A DNA stretch of 64,000 bases from Hyaloscypha bicolor E (GCF_002865645.1 NW_020194575.1:1303247-1367246), one strand, 5' to 3'; positions 1 to 12,406 are shown, counted from the stretch's first letter. Translations and numbers: made by a program. Notes: a model not told the origin generated them from the sequence alone.

Positions 1-2197
1 AAACCGAATTAGAAGGCTTTTAAAATACTTCTTTTAAAGTTTATTCTAATTATTATATTTTAGAATATTTTATAACTACTAAAAAGCTCTTTTTTTAATA
101 AGCTAAATAGGCTAAACTTTTATTTTACTATTATTTTAAGCTTATATATTATTCTGGAAAATCGAATAAATAAATAAATACTTTATTATAAAAATAAGAT
201 AAAATAGATATTTAATACTAGATTAAAAAGAAGCTATAAATTTAAGTACTTTTTCCCAAAAATAAGATTAATCCAGAGATTATTTATAATTTATAGCTTA
301 TAATAATATTCTATAAAATCGGTTTACTAAATCCGGAATTCGGCTCTAAAAACCAAGTATATACTAAAGACTTTCCTGAAATATATATCTTTATTAAAGA
401 TATAATTCTCCTAGAAAAAGGTATTTTCTAGAAGCTTTACTAGTAGCTTCTATTATAGTTATTTCTATAAAAGTACTATTAGAAGCTCTTATTAAATATA
501 GTAGCTTATAACTTATAAATAAGATTCTATAGGATAATTATATATTACCGGATTTAGAAAAGCTATATATAATAGCCTAAGCTAAAAGTAATATTTGGGC
601 TTTATAAAATAGCCTCTTTTTATACTATAGAAAACTTTATATTATAAAGAATAAAATAATTCCCGGATTATTTTTATAAACTATTTTAATTTATAAAATA
701 TATAATAAATTCCTTTCTAGATATTTTAGATATATAAAGCTCTATTAATTATTTAAAAAGTAATATTACTAGCTATTTATAAGTAAGGATATTAATTAAT
801 ATTATAGTAATTACTATATTTATAAGAGATTATATATATTAAGAAATAAGAAGCCTAATTTAATTTTTTTCTTCTAGTTTTTAATTACTTCTAGTAATAT
901 ATTATTATAGATTTTAAGAACTATTTAGAAAATAAATCGAGCTATAATATAATTATTATATTTATAGATTACTTATTTAAGTATTTAATTATAAATCTCG
1001 TATAAGATATAATTATAGCCAAATAGCTAGTATTTGTATTTCTATTTTATATAATATATTAAATAGATATTTTAGAAATAGTTATATTAAATTAGAAACC
1101 CTAATTTATATCCGATTTTTAAAGCGAATTCTATACGAGAATTAATATTAAGCTTAAGCTTTTAATAGCTAATTACCTTTAAATAAATAGATAAATAGAG
1201 ATTATTAATTAGTACTTTAATTAGAAATTATATTTATATATTATTAGAATAACTAGAATAAATAAGTTATTATAATTAATTATTAATAAGCCTCTCTTTA
1301 GTATAAAACTATTAGCTAATTTCTATTTATAACTAAAAAGGGCTATAAATCTTATATTTTTTTGGACTAGAACTCTTTTATTAAAACTAGCTTATTTAAA
1401 GAGAAACTAAATAGAAATAAAGCTAAAATATTAGTAAATTAATTATATAAATTATAATAACTTACTTAAGGTTATATAGAATAAATATAGGAATAATATA
1501 TAATATAAGCTAATAAATATTACTATCTAATTAATTTCAAAATCGGGAATAAAATATAAGTTATTATAAAGTATTAGAAGTTTAATTATCTAAACCGGAA
1601 GTTAGAAAACTAAATAAAGAGCTTATTTGAGATTATAGAATAATATAGCTATTTATTTCTTCTAAAGCTACCGGAAATTATAAAAATATATCTAGTTTTC
1701 TATATAAAGAAGCTATAAATAAATTCTTAGAATTCTTTACTAAATTAAATAAATCCAGAACTGCTTCTATTAATACTAGAAAATAGCAAATAAAAATATA
1801 GTATTAAATAGGTTATTATAGTTAAGCTAGTAAGAAATAAGCTAAAGTATAAAATCTAGTAAATTAGTTAAAATAAGAATTTAGTATAGTATCTAGCTTT
1901 AGTATTAAGTAATAGTTTCCTGGTTTTATAGAGCTTCTATAATAATAATAATAATATATCGAAACTTTTATAAAACCTATAATATTAGCTAGATTATATA
2001 AAAAACAATATTTATCTAGAATTATATAGAAATAAGAATAAATTCTTCTAAGTTATATATTAAAAATACTTGCCTTTTATATATAATATCTATATCCGAA
2101 ATATTAGTTTACTTTAAAAAGGAAAATAATACGAAATTGAATTAATTAATAGCTTTTATAAAGCTCGGAAACGAGCTTATTTTAAAGAAGGAAATAA
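1..2197 (+). pseudogene. RIP-degraded gypsy pol 3' part (RNase H, integrase, probable chromodomain)
   Basis: The window opens inside the RNase H domain of a Ty3/gypsy polyprotein. Around 80-190 the forward translation matches the family stretch leading into the 'RPGKSNGKADALSR' region (here YYSGKSNK). A degraded HHCC zinc-binding region lies near 690-860, and the integrase core near 900-1300, where DFKNYLENK and the later FISDF and IEIINYYFN stretches line up with known gypsy integrases. All breaks I saw are TAA or TAG, as expected from RIP of Gln codons. A polypurine tract (about 2184-2197) directly precedes the LTR at 2198. The 5' part lies outside the window. The copy cannot be functional. 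Assignment to gypsy is firm, but the chromodomain part (about 1850-2050) is only inferred from position. Confidence 0.85.
2051..2088. repeat. palindrome near gypsy 3' end (copy 1)
   Basis: This imperfect palindrome has arms beginning AGTTATATAT and ending ATATATAAT around a loop near 2066-2071. It sits between the end of pol and the 3' LTR and is one of seven related palindromes in the window. Confidence 0.5.
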
Positions 2198-2440
2198 TAT
2201 TATAATTTATTAGATACTAGATATCTTTTAGATATATATAATACGGCCGCTTTATTAGAGAAATATACTTGAAATATACTAAAGATATTTAAAAGACTAA
2301 GCCTCTTTAGAACTAGTATATTATAGAATATATATATTCTATTATAGTCTTTTATATTCTAGTCTTTCTTTCTTTAGCTTTAAATCGTTTTTATAAGAGA
2401 TCTTTTATTTTGCTTTCTAAGCCCTAAATATTATATTATA
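2198..2440 (+). repeat. LTR, family A (3' LTR of the preceding gypsy)
   Basis: The stretch shares its whole length with copies at 8801-9062 and 16144-16417 and, inverted, at 49256. It begins TATTATAATTT, which is TG..., with the G lost to RIP, and follows a polypurine tract. It includes a decayed form of the GCGGCCGC box (ACGGCCGC near 2233). The 3' end is uncertain by about 10 bp because the sequence runs into TATAT repeats. Confidence 0.8.
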
Positions 2441-3707
2441 TATTATATTATATATTACTAATAAATTAATAATTATATTTGTTTTTAATTTTATATTTAC
2501 TAAAAGTATTAAAAGATAATAATTTATATAAGTAATTATAACTTTAATTAAATTTGATTTTATTAAAGAAAAGAATATTTAAGTTTTTAAATCTTTAAAT
2601 TAAATATTATATTTTATATTAGAGTTTAATATAGAAATATAAGAATATAAGACTAGAAAACAGCAATATAAATATATAAGGAACTATACTAACTTAATTA
2701 AGTAAATCGTATATATATAAGCTTATTAGAATATTATAATTTCCTTAATTTATAATTAATATAATTATATTTATTCTACTTTAATTACTATATCTAGATT
2801 ATATATTCTAGAAGTTTATATTCTAACTAGAATATTTATTACTAATATTTTAAAACTTTTAATTTATTTTTTTTATAATTATAAAGCTTATAAATAAGGT
2901 TTTAATATATAAAAAGCTTTATTTTATATTTCTTTAATAATTTTTTTATAATAATTTTTAATTATTATTAAAAATTCTTTTATAATTTTAAATTAAAGAA
3001 AATAATTGAATTATATATTTAGTATTAAAATTAAAAATATTAAATTTATTACTTTTTATAAACTCTTTAATTATTATTTTATTATTAATGAAATAAAATT
3101 CTTTATTTAATATAATTTCCTTTAAAGTAAATTAAACTTCTTTTTTTATTATAAGAATAATAATTTCTTTATTAATAATTAACTCCCTTACTTTAATTAT
3201 TATATTATAATTAATATTCTTTAAATATTTTTATATGTTTTTATAATTCGAGAAGTTTTTATAAGCGGTTATAAGAATATTATATCTCTTTATAAAGTCT
3301 TTTAAAAGAGTTTTATTTCCTTTTATATATATTACGAGTTTAAAGAGCCAAAATAATATATATTTATAATATAAAAGAAGTTTTTAATAATATTATTTAT
3401 TAAAAGAATTTCTAGGCCAGGAATTACTAAATTAATATTATATTATTATATAAAAGTAATAAGACCTAAATAATTGTCCTATTTTAATTATAAAATAATT
3501 AATTCTATTAGAAGTAACTAGAATAGTTTCTAAGCCAATATATATTTATAACTACTATTTCTAATTAGAAGAATTCGAATTAGTTCTATTATTATATTCG
3601 AGATATTTTAAATAGGAATTAGAGATTAGTAGCTTAATAAATAGAGAATAATTTATTTAATTAGATAATAGAATAATTCTATAGTAATAATATAATATAA
3701 TAAAATA
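2441..3707. other. unassigned RIP-degraded AT-rich DNA
   Basis: No gene was recognised here. Base composition and CA/TG depletion match the surrounding transposons. The minus strand near 3240-3310 gives a short run resembling coding sequence interrupted only by TAA and TAG, but I could not place it in a family. This DNA and 10007-10230 are the two halves of the site into which the 3713-10001 gypsy element inserted. Confidence 0.6.
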
Positions 3708-3712
3708 ATATT

Positions 3713-3966
3713 TATTATAGGCCAGGCTTTTATATAAAAAAAACTAGTAGTTTAATTAACTAAATAGAATTCTTTAAGGAAAAAAGAAGAGAAAAAAAAC
3801 GAGAAAAATAAAACTATATTCTTTAAGGTATTTGAGCTCTCTAAATAATATATAATTATTTTATTAATCTAAAAAAGCATATTATATAATAAAGGCTCTG
3901 GCCTTTATTATATAATCTAATATAGGCTTCTAGCTAAATATATAAATCGGGTTTTAATCTATTATA
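3713..3966 (-). repeat. 3' LTR of gypsy C
   Basis: This 254-bp LTR pairs with 9758-10001. It contains a near-perfect 36-bp palindrome at 3881-3916. Confidence 0.88.
3881..3916. repeat. perfect hairpin in LTR C (copy 2)
   Basis: The arms ATTATATAATAAAGGC and GCCTTTATTATATAAT are exact 16-bp complements around a TCTG loop. The matching hairpin in the other LTR is at 9916-9951. A hairpin in the transcript of this LTR could serve packaging, dimerisation or 3' processing, but that is inference. Confidence 0.85.
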
Positions 3967-6900
3967 TTACTTTTCTTTTTATTTATAAATACCGGTCCTA
4001 TAAATATATAAATAAAACTTCTTTTTATTAAATAATTTCTTTTCAAGTTTCTAATATAGTTATTTTTTCAAATATAAAATATAATTCCTATATAAAATAT
4101 ATATAGCTCTTTTATTTTATAAATAGCTTTTTAAAAGCCCTTAATTATATTTTATATATTTCTTATTAAGAATTCGTTTAATTTCATACTTGTATTTATT
4201 TCCTATAAGCTATAATTATAGCTATAAGTTATTTTAGAACTAATTTAATAGCAGGTCTATTATAACTAGCCAGAAAAGCTTATTAAAGAATATATTATAG
4301 ATTTCTAAAAGAATATCAAGCTAAAAACTATAGCTTTCTATTACTTTAATTATTATATATTTAATATATTTTATATTAAGCTTTTTAGTTAGCTTATTTA
4401 TTTAAATATTCTAGAAATTAAGCTAGACTTTATTTCTAATCTTAAATTCCGGGGCCTGGTTTTTCTTCCGGTTTACTACTTTTATTTAGAATTATTAAGC
4501 TATTACTATTATAGCTTATATATATTTTTATATATTATAGAACCTATATATAATATCATTTACTATTTGAATAAATAATAGTCTTTTACTTTTTTTACTA
4601 ATTTTATTCTAAAGCTATATTAGCTTAATATAATAATTATATAATAGAAAAAATAGACTAATTTCTATAAATAAAATATTCCGGTTATTAATTATTAGCT
4701 TAATATATAATAAAAGAATTACCTAATATTCTACTAGATATATAAAAGTATTAGTTCTAATTAGGGAATACAATTCTATATAAATACTAGCCTAATTAGA
4801 TTACTAAATCCAGCTAAATATTTACTATTAATATATATATTATATTTAGTTTATTTAATTATAGTCTATAAAAATATAGAAAAAGATCTTAATTATCTAA
4901 TTTTTTTTTATAGACTTGTTTATTTTAGGATAATATATTATAAATAATTAATGAGTAATATTTAATAGCTTATATATTTTAGTTTATAGTATTTCTATAA
5001 ATTACCTTTTTTAATTAGAAATTATTATTTTCGAAAGCCTATACTAGTAATAATAGGTTCTTATAAACTACTTTATTACTATTTCTATTATAATATCTAT
5101 TATAGCCTCGAGTATTACTTCTTTTTTTAAATAGTTTATAATAATTATTATATTAGTATATTCTTTATTTAATAAGAGTTCTATTATAAAATTAATTAAG
5201 ATCTTTTACTAGATTTAATTCGGGATAAAGAGCGGCTTTAGAAATCCCTAATAGTAGTTTCTTTATATTTTATTTCTCTTATAAATACTATAGTTCTATA
5301 TAAATTAATATATTTACCTTAATATATTTAGCTAGAAAAACTATTATATAAGAAAAGTATTTATAATATTTTATTTAAAATAGCTATACTAGATCGAGTT
5401 ATAGGTTTATTAAATTAACTTTATATAAAGCTCTTCTAAATCAGGAATCTATTATTATTTCCGAAAAAGAAGTTATTTTAATTAAAATAATAAATATTTC
5501 TCTATTAATATCTTAATCTTTAAATTAGGTAAAAATATTTATTTCTCTTTTTATATTACTTTAATTATAGCCTAATATAGCTTGTTTTTCTCTTAAGTAT
5601 TATATTAGAGCTTTTTTAATATATTTTTAATATTAATTCTTGTTTACTATTTTATTTATTTATTATTAATATAATTCTTATTCTATTTTTAGCTTTTTAA
5701 ATCTAGCTTAGAAAAATCTTTTTATTTTAAAAGAGGTCCTATTCTATTTCTCCCGCTTTTTTACTAATCTATATTTATAAGTTAAACTTTTATATTCTAT
5801 TAGTTTCCTAGCTAGATACTTTTTTCTTAGTTTTAATTTTTTAAATCAAGTTTAAGAAACTAGATAAATTTCTTCTTAACTTATCTTTTTACTTATATTA
5901 GTATTATAAGAATCGAATTTTTAGAAAGATTACTAAGAGTCTCTGGTTTTAATATTTATAATATTCCAGACTATTAATAATTATTTCTTTTTCTATTAAA
6001 AAGATTCTATTTTTACTTTAAAAATATATTTATTTATTTATTATTCTTTTCTAAAATATATAAGATCTTGAAATTATATTATAAGAGAATTAGAAATTAC
6101 TTTATTTACTATTTAGCAAGTTTTTATATTATTATAAAATACTTTAGATAATAAATAATTATGAATATTTTCTTATTATAGATTTTATAATTATATTTTA
6201 TAAAATTATTCTTTTTAGAGAAAAATATATAAAATAATAGAATATTCTTTTTATTAACTTATATAAGAATATTATTTATACTTTATTTAGAAAAATCTAT
6301 TTCGAGAATTATTTTCTAATTATAATTAAACTTTACTAGTATTAGGGCCGAAATAAATATTTTCTTAAGCTTATAAAAAGCAATTTCTATTTTATTTATT
6401 TATAAAAATACTCGGTTCTTATATATAAGATTAGATAATAATTAAATAATTTCTAAGAATTTCTAAATAAAATATTAGTAAAAATTAATAAATTCTAGAA
6501 AACTTTATATATCTTTTACTAACTTTAGGGCTTTTTAGCTTAGAATAGCTTTAATCTTTATTAAGTTTATATAAATACTCTTTTTGGCCTTTATAATAAA
6601 CCCTAATTATTTTATTAACTTAATCTCAAATTTATACTTATTAATATCTAGCTATAGGTTTATTTCTTGAAATTATTAAAAAACCTTCTATATATACTTA
6701 TAATATTCTTTCCTTAATTCTAATAAATAAACTAGAATATTATTTATATAAGTAAAATAGAACTTGTTTAGGAAATTCCTAAAAGTCTAATTAATATATT
6801 TCTAGAATATATTCGAGGTATTTACTAGACTAAAAAGAATTACTAACTATTTATAAAGTATAGACTATATCTTATATAAAAGATTATTTTTTATTTATTT

Positions 6901-8800
6901 CCTTTAATAATATTAAGCTTTATAAATTATTTCTTTTTCCCGATATCTTAAAAGGTTTTATAAATTAATAGAAATAGATACTAGTTCTTTTTTATAAGCT
7001 TATTTAGGCCCCGGTAATCTATATAGAATTATAATTCCCTATTAGATTTTTATATAAAAAAAATAATAAAAATAATAAAAAAATAACTTACTCAAATAAA
7101 TTCTTTATTTAATAGTTCTATAAGTGTTTTCTATAGTATTAGGAACTCGTCTCGAAATATATTATATAATAGATCCTATAATATAATAGGTTTCTTTTTA
7201 TTAATTTCTTTTAATTAAATCTAATAATTAATTTCTTAATTCTAAATAAATAATAACCTTTTTACCTTAACTAAATAAAATGCCTTTTAGAAGCTCTTAT
7301 ACTATTCCGGAAGCTTTATATAAGAGTTAGTTCTATCTTTCCGAGTTAGGGCTTTTTAAATATTTATTAAGCTAGCTAAAAAAAACTTCTATATTTCTTT
7401 TTTATCTCTTTTTATTAAATAAAAAAATTAAGCTATTAAGATTTATATATAGTCTATTATTTATAGACTAAGAGTTAATAACTTATTAATTTTATTTTAT
7501 ACTAAAGTTTCTAATAATAAAATAAATAGCTTTAATCTTATATTATGAATTTATATATTCTATAAATAAAGCCATTATATATCTAAAATTATATCTAAGC
7601 CAGAAATCTTAGAAACTATATAAAGAAAAATATAAGATTTATAGTAATTATTAATATTTGTACTAAATACTACTACTTTTTTAATTATATCTAATATTAT
7701 TCTATTAAAAGCCTCTATTTATTTAGGGATAATTAATATATATTAGAGGTTATATTAATTAGTAAAGCGAGAATTAATTATTTTATATAATATATATCTA
7801 GTATTAATAAGAGTTTATATAAAATGCTTTTTATTAACTATTATTAATATAAGAATAAGAGACCTAATTATATTTTTCTGAAATTACTTCTAAGCTTACT
7901 AATTTAATTTTATTTCGATATATTTCTAATAGTAACTTTTATTAGAAGCTAATCTTTTCCTAAATTAAATAAACTCAAGTTCTTTTTATTTTTATTTTTA
8001 TTTTTATTTTGGTCCGAAATATTAATATTCTTTTCTCGAATTATTTTTGCCTTTTTCGGGACTATTTTTAATATCTTTATACTTTTTGCTTTTATTTTTA
8101 GCTATTTCTTTTTTTCTTCTTTTATTTACTAGCTCGGAGAAAGTAGCTCGAATATAGCTTTATTTAATAGTTATATATAAAATAGTTATCTTAATTATAT
8201 TAAAAGTAAAGTCTTTTCTTTTTCCATTAATTAATTTCGTTTCGAAAAGCCTAATTAAAAATATCTTTTAATTATTATCTTATATTACTTATAATAGGCT
8301 TTTACTTTATTAGTTAAATGAATAAAGCGGTTTTAAATAAAAAAGAGCTTTTGAGCCTCTTATTTAACTAGTTCGGATAATAGGCTTTTATATTCTTAAT
8401 TTTGGCTAGCTAGTTATTAATTATTTATAACTAGAAATAATATTTCTTATATAATTCTTTTTGTTTTATTTTTATTATTTCTTTTATAAACTTAGTTATA
8501 ATAATAGTTTTAAGATATCTTTTTTTAATTTTATTTTACTATTTCTATTTCTCTATTTCTAGAATTAAGTAATTAAAATTATTTAAGAATTTACCTAAAG
8601 AGATCGATTTTTACTAAATTCGATTTAATTTCTCTAAGACCTTTTATTATTTTTACAGGTTATAAAAGGCCAGATTTATTTATTTAAATAGTTTTTTAAT
8701 TATAAACTTCTCTTTTTTTTTTGGGTATATTTTAGCTTATTACTTCTCTAAATAAATATTCGAACTCGTACTAAATCCTTTTTTTCTTTTTACTAATTAC
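3967..8800 (-). pseudogene. gypsy C gag-pol, RIP-degraded
   Basis: Read from high to low coordinates, a reverse transcriptase segment near 7050-6950 gives KSNRELxFYIDYRGLNK, the conserved start of the gypsy RT catalytic domain (family form: KPNGELRFCVDYRGLNK, x being a RIP stop). The region to about 6700 continues RT. RNase H and integrase are expected between about 6500 and 4500, but I did not read individual motifs with confidence. Gag and protease would lie between 7100 and 9750. All interruptions read were TAA or TAG. The (TTTTTA)n run at 7982-8010 is a simple-sequence tract within this interval. Confidence 0.75.
7982..8010. repeat. TTTTTA microsatellite
   Basis: About five consecutive TTTTTA units with one shortened end unit lie inside gypsy C. 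No function is suggested. Confidence 0.8.
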
Positions 8801-9062
8801 TATTATGATTTCCAGATACCCGGTATCTGAGATACCTGACTAGCTAGATATATATAATGCGGCCGCCTTATTAGGGAAGTATACTTGAAATATACTAGAG
8901 ATATTTAGAAGGCTAAGTTTCTTTAAAACTAGTATATTATAGGATATATATACTTTCTCGCAGCCTCTTATATTCTAGTTTTCTTTTTTTTTTAGCTTTA
9001 AATCGTCTTTATAAAAGACCTTTTATCTTGCTTTTTAAGCCCTAAATACTATACTCGTAATA
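8801..9062 (+). mobile_element. solo LTR, family A, inside gypsy C
   Basis: This 262-bp LTR is flanked by an exact 5-bp duplication ATTAC (8796-8800 and 9063-9067), with no internal retroelement sequence beside it. It is therefore the product of LTR-LTR recombination after insertion into gypsy C. It begins TATTATGATTTCC, carries AGATACCCGGTATCT-type repeats at 8814-8841, an intact GCGGCCGC at 8859-8866, and ends TCGTAATA. It opposes the orientation of the host element. It is less mutated than the 2198 copy. Confidence 0.88.
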
Positions 9063-9757
9063 ATTACCTCTTTATTAATTTTTAGCTTTACTTATAAAAG
9101 TTCTTTAAACTAGAAATATAGGGCCAAGTTATTTCTATTAAACTTATTAGAATTCGAGAAGCAGGCTTTTAATTACCTTATAAAAGGAAATTAAAGAAAT
9201 ATATAAAATAAAGAAAATATTTATATTTATAAGGGATTTGAAATTATTATATATTTATTAATTAATTTAATTTATATAGCCAGGTTTACTATTAAGTTCG
9301 CTTACTATATTACTAGCTCTAATAGCTATTAGAACTATATTATAAAGGCTTTCTATAGCTATTAGGGAATTTTATTTACTATTTTGGTTTTATATAGCTA
9401 TTTATTTATTTAATTAATTACTAGAAGTCTTGTTTCTAAATCTTTATATAATAGAGAAATCCGGTAGTTTTCTTTTCTTAAGCCGGGCTTAGGAAAACCC
9501 AAATAATTACTAGTATTAACTAGTTAAATTAATACTCTAGCTTCTATATATAGTTTCGAATACTTTCTATTACTAGCTTTTATATACTTTAAAGTCTTAT
9601 TAAGGGATTAGCTTTATAAGTAATTTCTAATAAAGTTTATTTCTAGCTTTATTTATTTTAAGCTTTGGTTTCTATATATAAGTTCAGGTATTTCTTACTT
9701 TTAGCTTTATATATATATAATCTCTAATTAGTAAAGATAGAAGAGAGAGAATTCTAA

Positions 9758-10001
9758 TATTACGAGCCAGGCCTTTATATAAAGAAAACTAGTAGTTTAA
9801 TTAACTAAATAGAATTCTTTAAAAAAAAACCCCTCGAAAAAAGTAGAACTATATTCTTTAAGATATTCGAGCTTTTTAAGTAATATATAATTGCTTTATT
9901 AACTTAAAAAGGCATATTATATAATAAAGGCCAGGGCTTTTATTATATAATCTAGTATAGGCTTCTAGCCAAATATATAAATCGGGTTTTAACCTATTAT
10001 A
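9758..10001 (-). repeat. 5' LTR of gypsy C
   Basis: This 244-bp partner of 3713-3966 ends immediately before the target duplication at 10002. It contains the palindrome at 9916-9951. Confidence 0.88.
9916..9951. repeat. hairpin in LTR C (copy 3)
   Basis: The 36-bp palindrome has arms ATTATATAATAAA and TTTATTATATAAT with a GC-rich centre GGCCAGGGC. It is the equivalent of 3881-3916. Confidence 0.8.
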
Positions 10002-10006
10002 ATATT

Positions 10007-10230
10007 TAATATTAAAATAAAATAAAGTAATATTAGAATTCTATTACGGGTTCTACTTATTTATTTTACTATTCTTACTCTTATATATATATATAATCTA
10101 GTACTCTCAAACTCATTATATAAATTAAGATCTTAATTTATATAATTAGTATATTAATTAATTGAATTAATTTAGCTAGTTCTGTTTCAAAAGATAATAG
10201 ACTAAAGAATTCGCTTAAGGATAAGCTATA
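10007..10230. other. unassigned AT-rich flank
   Basis: No feature was recognised. It is the right half of the gypsy C target DNA, contains a (TA)n tract near 10084-10096, and marks the left edge of RIP-type composition before the gene island. Confidence 0.6.
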
Positions 10231-10234
10231 CTAT

Positions 10235-10462
10235 TATAATAGGGATATAAAACACGGAGTAATATAGATAGTAGAATGGGCTTCCACAGCGTGGGATCAC
10301 AGCGTACGAGTGAGACGTGAAATTAGAGAGTGAAGGTTGGTTTGTTGGTTTGTTCTAAGAACTAAGAAGGAGAGCGGGGAATATATATGAAACCGGACGT
10401 ACGGACGTCCGGAGGTCACCTGACCGCGCCACGTGACCAATAGGGGTAAAATCCCCACTACA
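10235..10462 (-). mobile_element. probable solo LTR, hardly RIP-mutated
   Basis: On the minus strand this 228-bp block begins TGTAGTGGGGATTTTACC and ends CCCTATTATA (TG...TA, the latter a decayed CA). It is flanked directly by a 4-bp CTAT repeat (10231-10234 and 10463-10466). It contains CACGTGACC (10430) and a run TATATATTCCCC that could be a promoter TATA region. Size, ends and flanking repeat suggest a solo LTR, possibly Copia-like. At 228 bp it would be too short for efficient RIP, which fits its normal CA/TG content. The 60-codon minus-strand frame inside it is not a gene. Confidence 0.55.
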
Positions 10463-10936
10463 CTATTTAGAAGCCACATTCATCTAATACTATACCTGTT
10501 ATATTTGGCCTAAGGCCTTAATTTTTTCAAAAACCAGTAAGTATAGCTAAAGTATTATTCTTGAAGTATATAGACTGACTAATTCTTTTATACGGAATTT
10601 ACTTCCCTTTAAGTAAAGAAAATCCACTATTATAATTTTAGTTACTTACTATTATATAATAGTATTATAGGTTAAAGCTTCAAAGATATTAATTAGATAG
10701 AGACAAATTATTAGGGTAAAGAACTGAGTTATAAAACAAGTAATAATTAAAATATAATTAATAAACGTTTACATGAGCTCTCGCGAAATTAAATACCTAT
10801 ATTAAAATGAACGTGTGTTTAAACGAGGTCTAGTAAGTGCGAAATCTTTTACTATTTTATTGCATTGAGATATTCGTAATTTTGTCGAAGTTCCTGTTGT
10901 ACTACAGGATTTTCGCTTCGCAGGGATGTCGTTTAG
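10463..10936. other. intergenic, no gene seen
   Basis: The base composition is intermediate and no coding frame is convincing. A short plus-strand frame at 10837-11058 runs into the inverted-repeat element below and is probably chance. Confidence 0.6.
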
Positions 10937-10939
10937 TTA

Positions 10940-11201
10940 CGAGCCTGCTGACAAAAGTCCGTGTTTTTAGCGATGTTTTCAGGCATTACAAACCCAAAGT
11001 CGCCCACTTCACTTCGCAGTTTCTTCACAACTACAGACTAAAACCTCGTATAATTTAAGCGCACATAATAAAAAAGGATAGATTGAGTTTAGAAGGCCTT
11101 TAAACCCAATTCTGAATATAAAATGAAAGCGTCCAAAATAGTTATGGGGCTCGTTTCTTAGCGAAATGCCCTAAAAACACGGACTTTTGTCTGCAGGCTC
11201 G
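10940..11201. mobile_element. 262-bp MITE with 31-bp terminal inverted repeats
   Basis: The ends 10940-10970 and 11171-11201 are inverted copies that match at 30 of 31 positions, starting CGAGCCTGC and running through ACAAAAGTCCGTG. TTA flanks both ends (10937-10939 and 11202-11204). A 3-bp TTA duplication is typical of PIF/Harbinger elements. If the terminal A/T pair is counted in the repeat, a Tc1/mariner-type TA duplication would be an alternative. No transposase frame is present, so it is non-autonomous. It retains CA and TG and was not RIP-mutated. Confidence 0.85.
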
Positions 11202-11204
11202 TTA

Positions 11205-12310
11205 GCATCGTCGCTCTGCTCAGGCGCTACTCACCCTCGCCTCACCCTCTGCTCAGGTTACTCAGTCACGTTTCTACTCTCGCTTCTCGTAACCAATCAT
11301 AACCTGCTTACCGTTCGGTTCTGCCATACCAAATTTGTCAACTCTACACGACTATGTTCAGGGGGACGAAGTCGGCTCCCAGGGAACTCAAGCAGGATCC
11401 CCTAAAAGTACGTAAGACCTGAATCGGTCCCCTTAAAAGCGGTGGGGAGCCAAATACGAACCCCTTTAGGCTATATATAGAAGGGGCCGGATTTTGAATC
11501 CCGAAGTAACTTCGTAAGGCCCTTGGCGCTACAGCTGTGTGTGCATCTTAGTTTATAAAAATCGAACTTCAAAGGATCGTCTTACTGCCATTCTACGCCT
11601 GAAATCTCAATCACGACGATATAAAACACCCGAGCCCATTCTAACTTGTAAGAGAGATAGCCTTAGCTATGTGGCATTCCCACTTCCGCTAAAACAGTAA
11701 CCACCAGCTGATAGGCGGTTGTTTCGCCACGTCATTCTCCCAGGCATCAACGCCACCGGCAGCGATATATTTTAATCCTTCCCCGCGCACCATTCCACTA
11801 CATCATTCCACTCATCGTACGCAGAATTGCCTATTATAAGGGCATAAGTACCTCACACCTTTGATTTTCGAGTGTTCAAACTGCGCCTTACATCGCCCAT
11901 CCCAGCCGTCACGCCTCGTAAGCAATAGCTGCAGCAAACTCTTGTTTATTCATCGACGCCAAAAGTTGACCTTTGGTGAAACTGCTTCGTGCGATGGAGG
12001 ACAGCCAACGAGAGTGAGCCAGAGCAGGTTGCATGTAGCCTAGAGACCCCCTAATTAGCTAGTTTCTCGTGAGAATCCTAAGTTTATCCCATTTGGGAAC
12101 CTTTATTGACATCACGGTGCTTCATAGACGCAAAGTTATCACAAACGTCACGCGAGGGACGAAAATCAAAAGCAATTCGCATTATCTAAGAACCAAGGAT
12201 AACGTGCCTAAGAGTCTTCAGGCCCTGTCCTCATCTGAGCCAGGGCTGAGATTCTAGGCCCCCACCTTGCTCGGCGGGGCCACGATTTATTATCGACTTC
12301 ATAACCACAA
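11205..12310. other. upstream intergenic region of the HET gene
   Basis: The composition is normal for a gene-bearing fungal region. I saw only short frames with no recognisable products. A small inverted motif around a TATA-like CTATATATAG (11471-11480), flanked by CCCCTT and AAGGGG, is present. It is 0.9 kb from the HET start and cannot be tied to it. Pyrimidine-rich stretches occur near 12250-12350. Confidence 0.5.
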
Positions 12311-12406
12311 ATGATCTGCCCGTTTTGCCCTACCTCTAGAGGACGTAAATCCAGAAGATCCATCCGAGATCCAGATGGCGGCATACCAGTACGACCCCGT
12401 TCGTAG
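12311..12406 (+). promoter_or_regulatory. possible uORF overlapping the HET start
   Basis: An ATG at 12311 opens a 31-codon frame that closes at TAG 12404-12406, in a different frame from the HET gene and overlapping its start by 32 bp. If the transcript begins upstream of 12311, ribosomes initiating here would pass the HET start, so the frame could lower translation. The transcription start is unknown. Confidence 0.3.

Larger units (their letters stand above)
3713..10001 (-). mobile_element. complete gypsy LTR retrotransposon C
   Basis: Two LTRs in the same orientation (3713-3966 and 9758-10001) bound a 6.3-kb element. The 5-bp duplication ATATT is exact at 3708-3712 and 10002-10006, so both ends are intact. 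The LTRs end in TATTATA, a decayed TG...CA. Reverse transcriptase reads on the minus strand near 7050-6700. The interior is heavily RIP-degraded and a 262-bp solo LTR has inserted near its 5' (gag-side) end. The element is complete in structure but dead in coding capacity. Confidence 0.88.

Noticed and set aside
10297..10479. 60-codon minus-strand frame
   Set aside because: Lies within the probable solo LTR 10235-10462; not a gene.
10837..11058. 73-codon plus-strand frame
   Set aside because: It runs into the terminal repeat of the 262-bp MITE and has no recognisable product.
11187..11405. 72-codon plus-strand frame
   Set aside because: It starts in the MITE terminal repeat and shows no domain.
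11861..12257. Two short plus-strand frames (60 and 62 codons) upstream of HET
   Set aside because: Low-complexity text without domains or conserved start context; likely chance in balanced-composition DNA.
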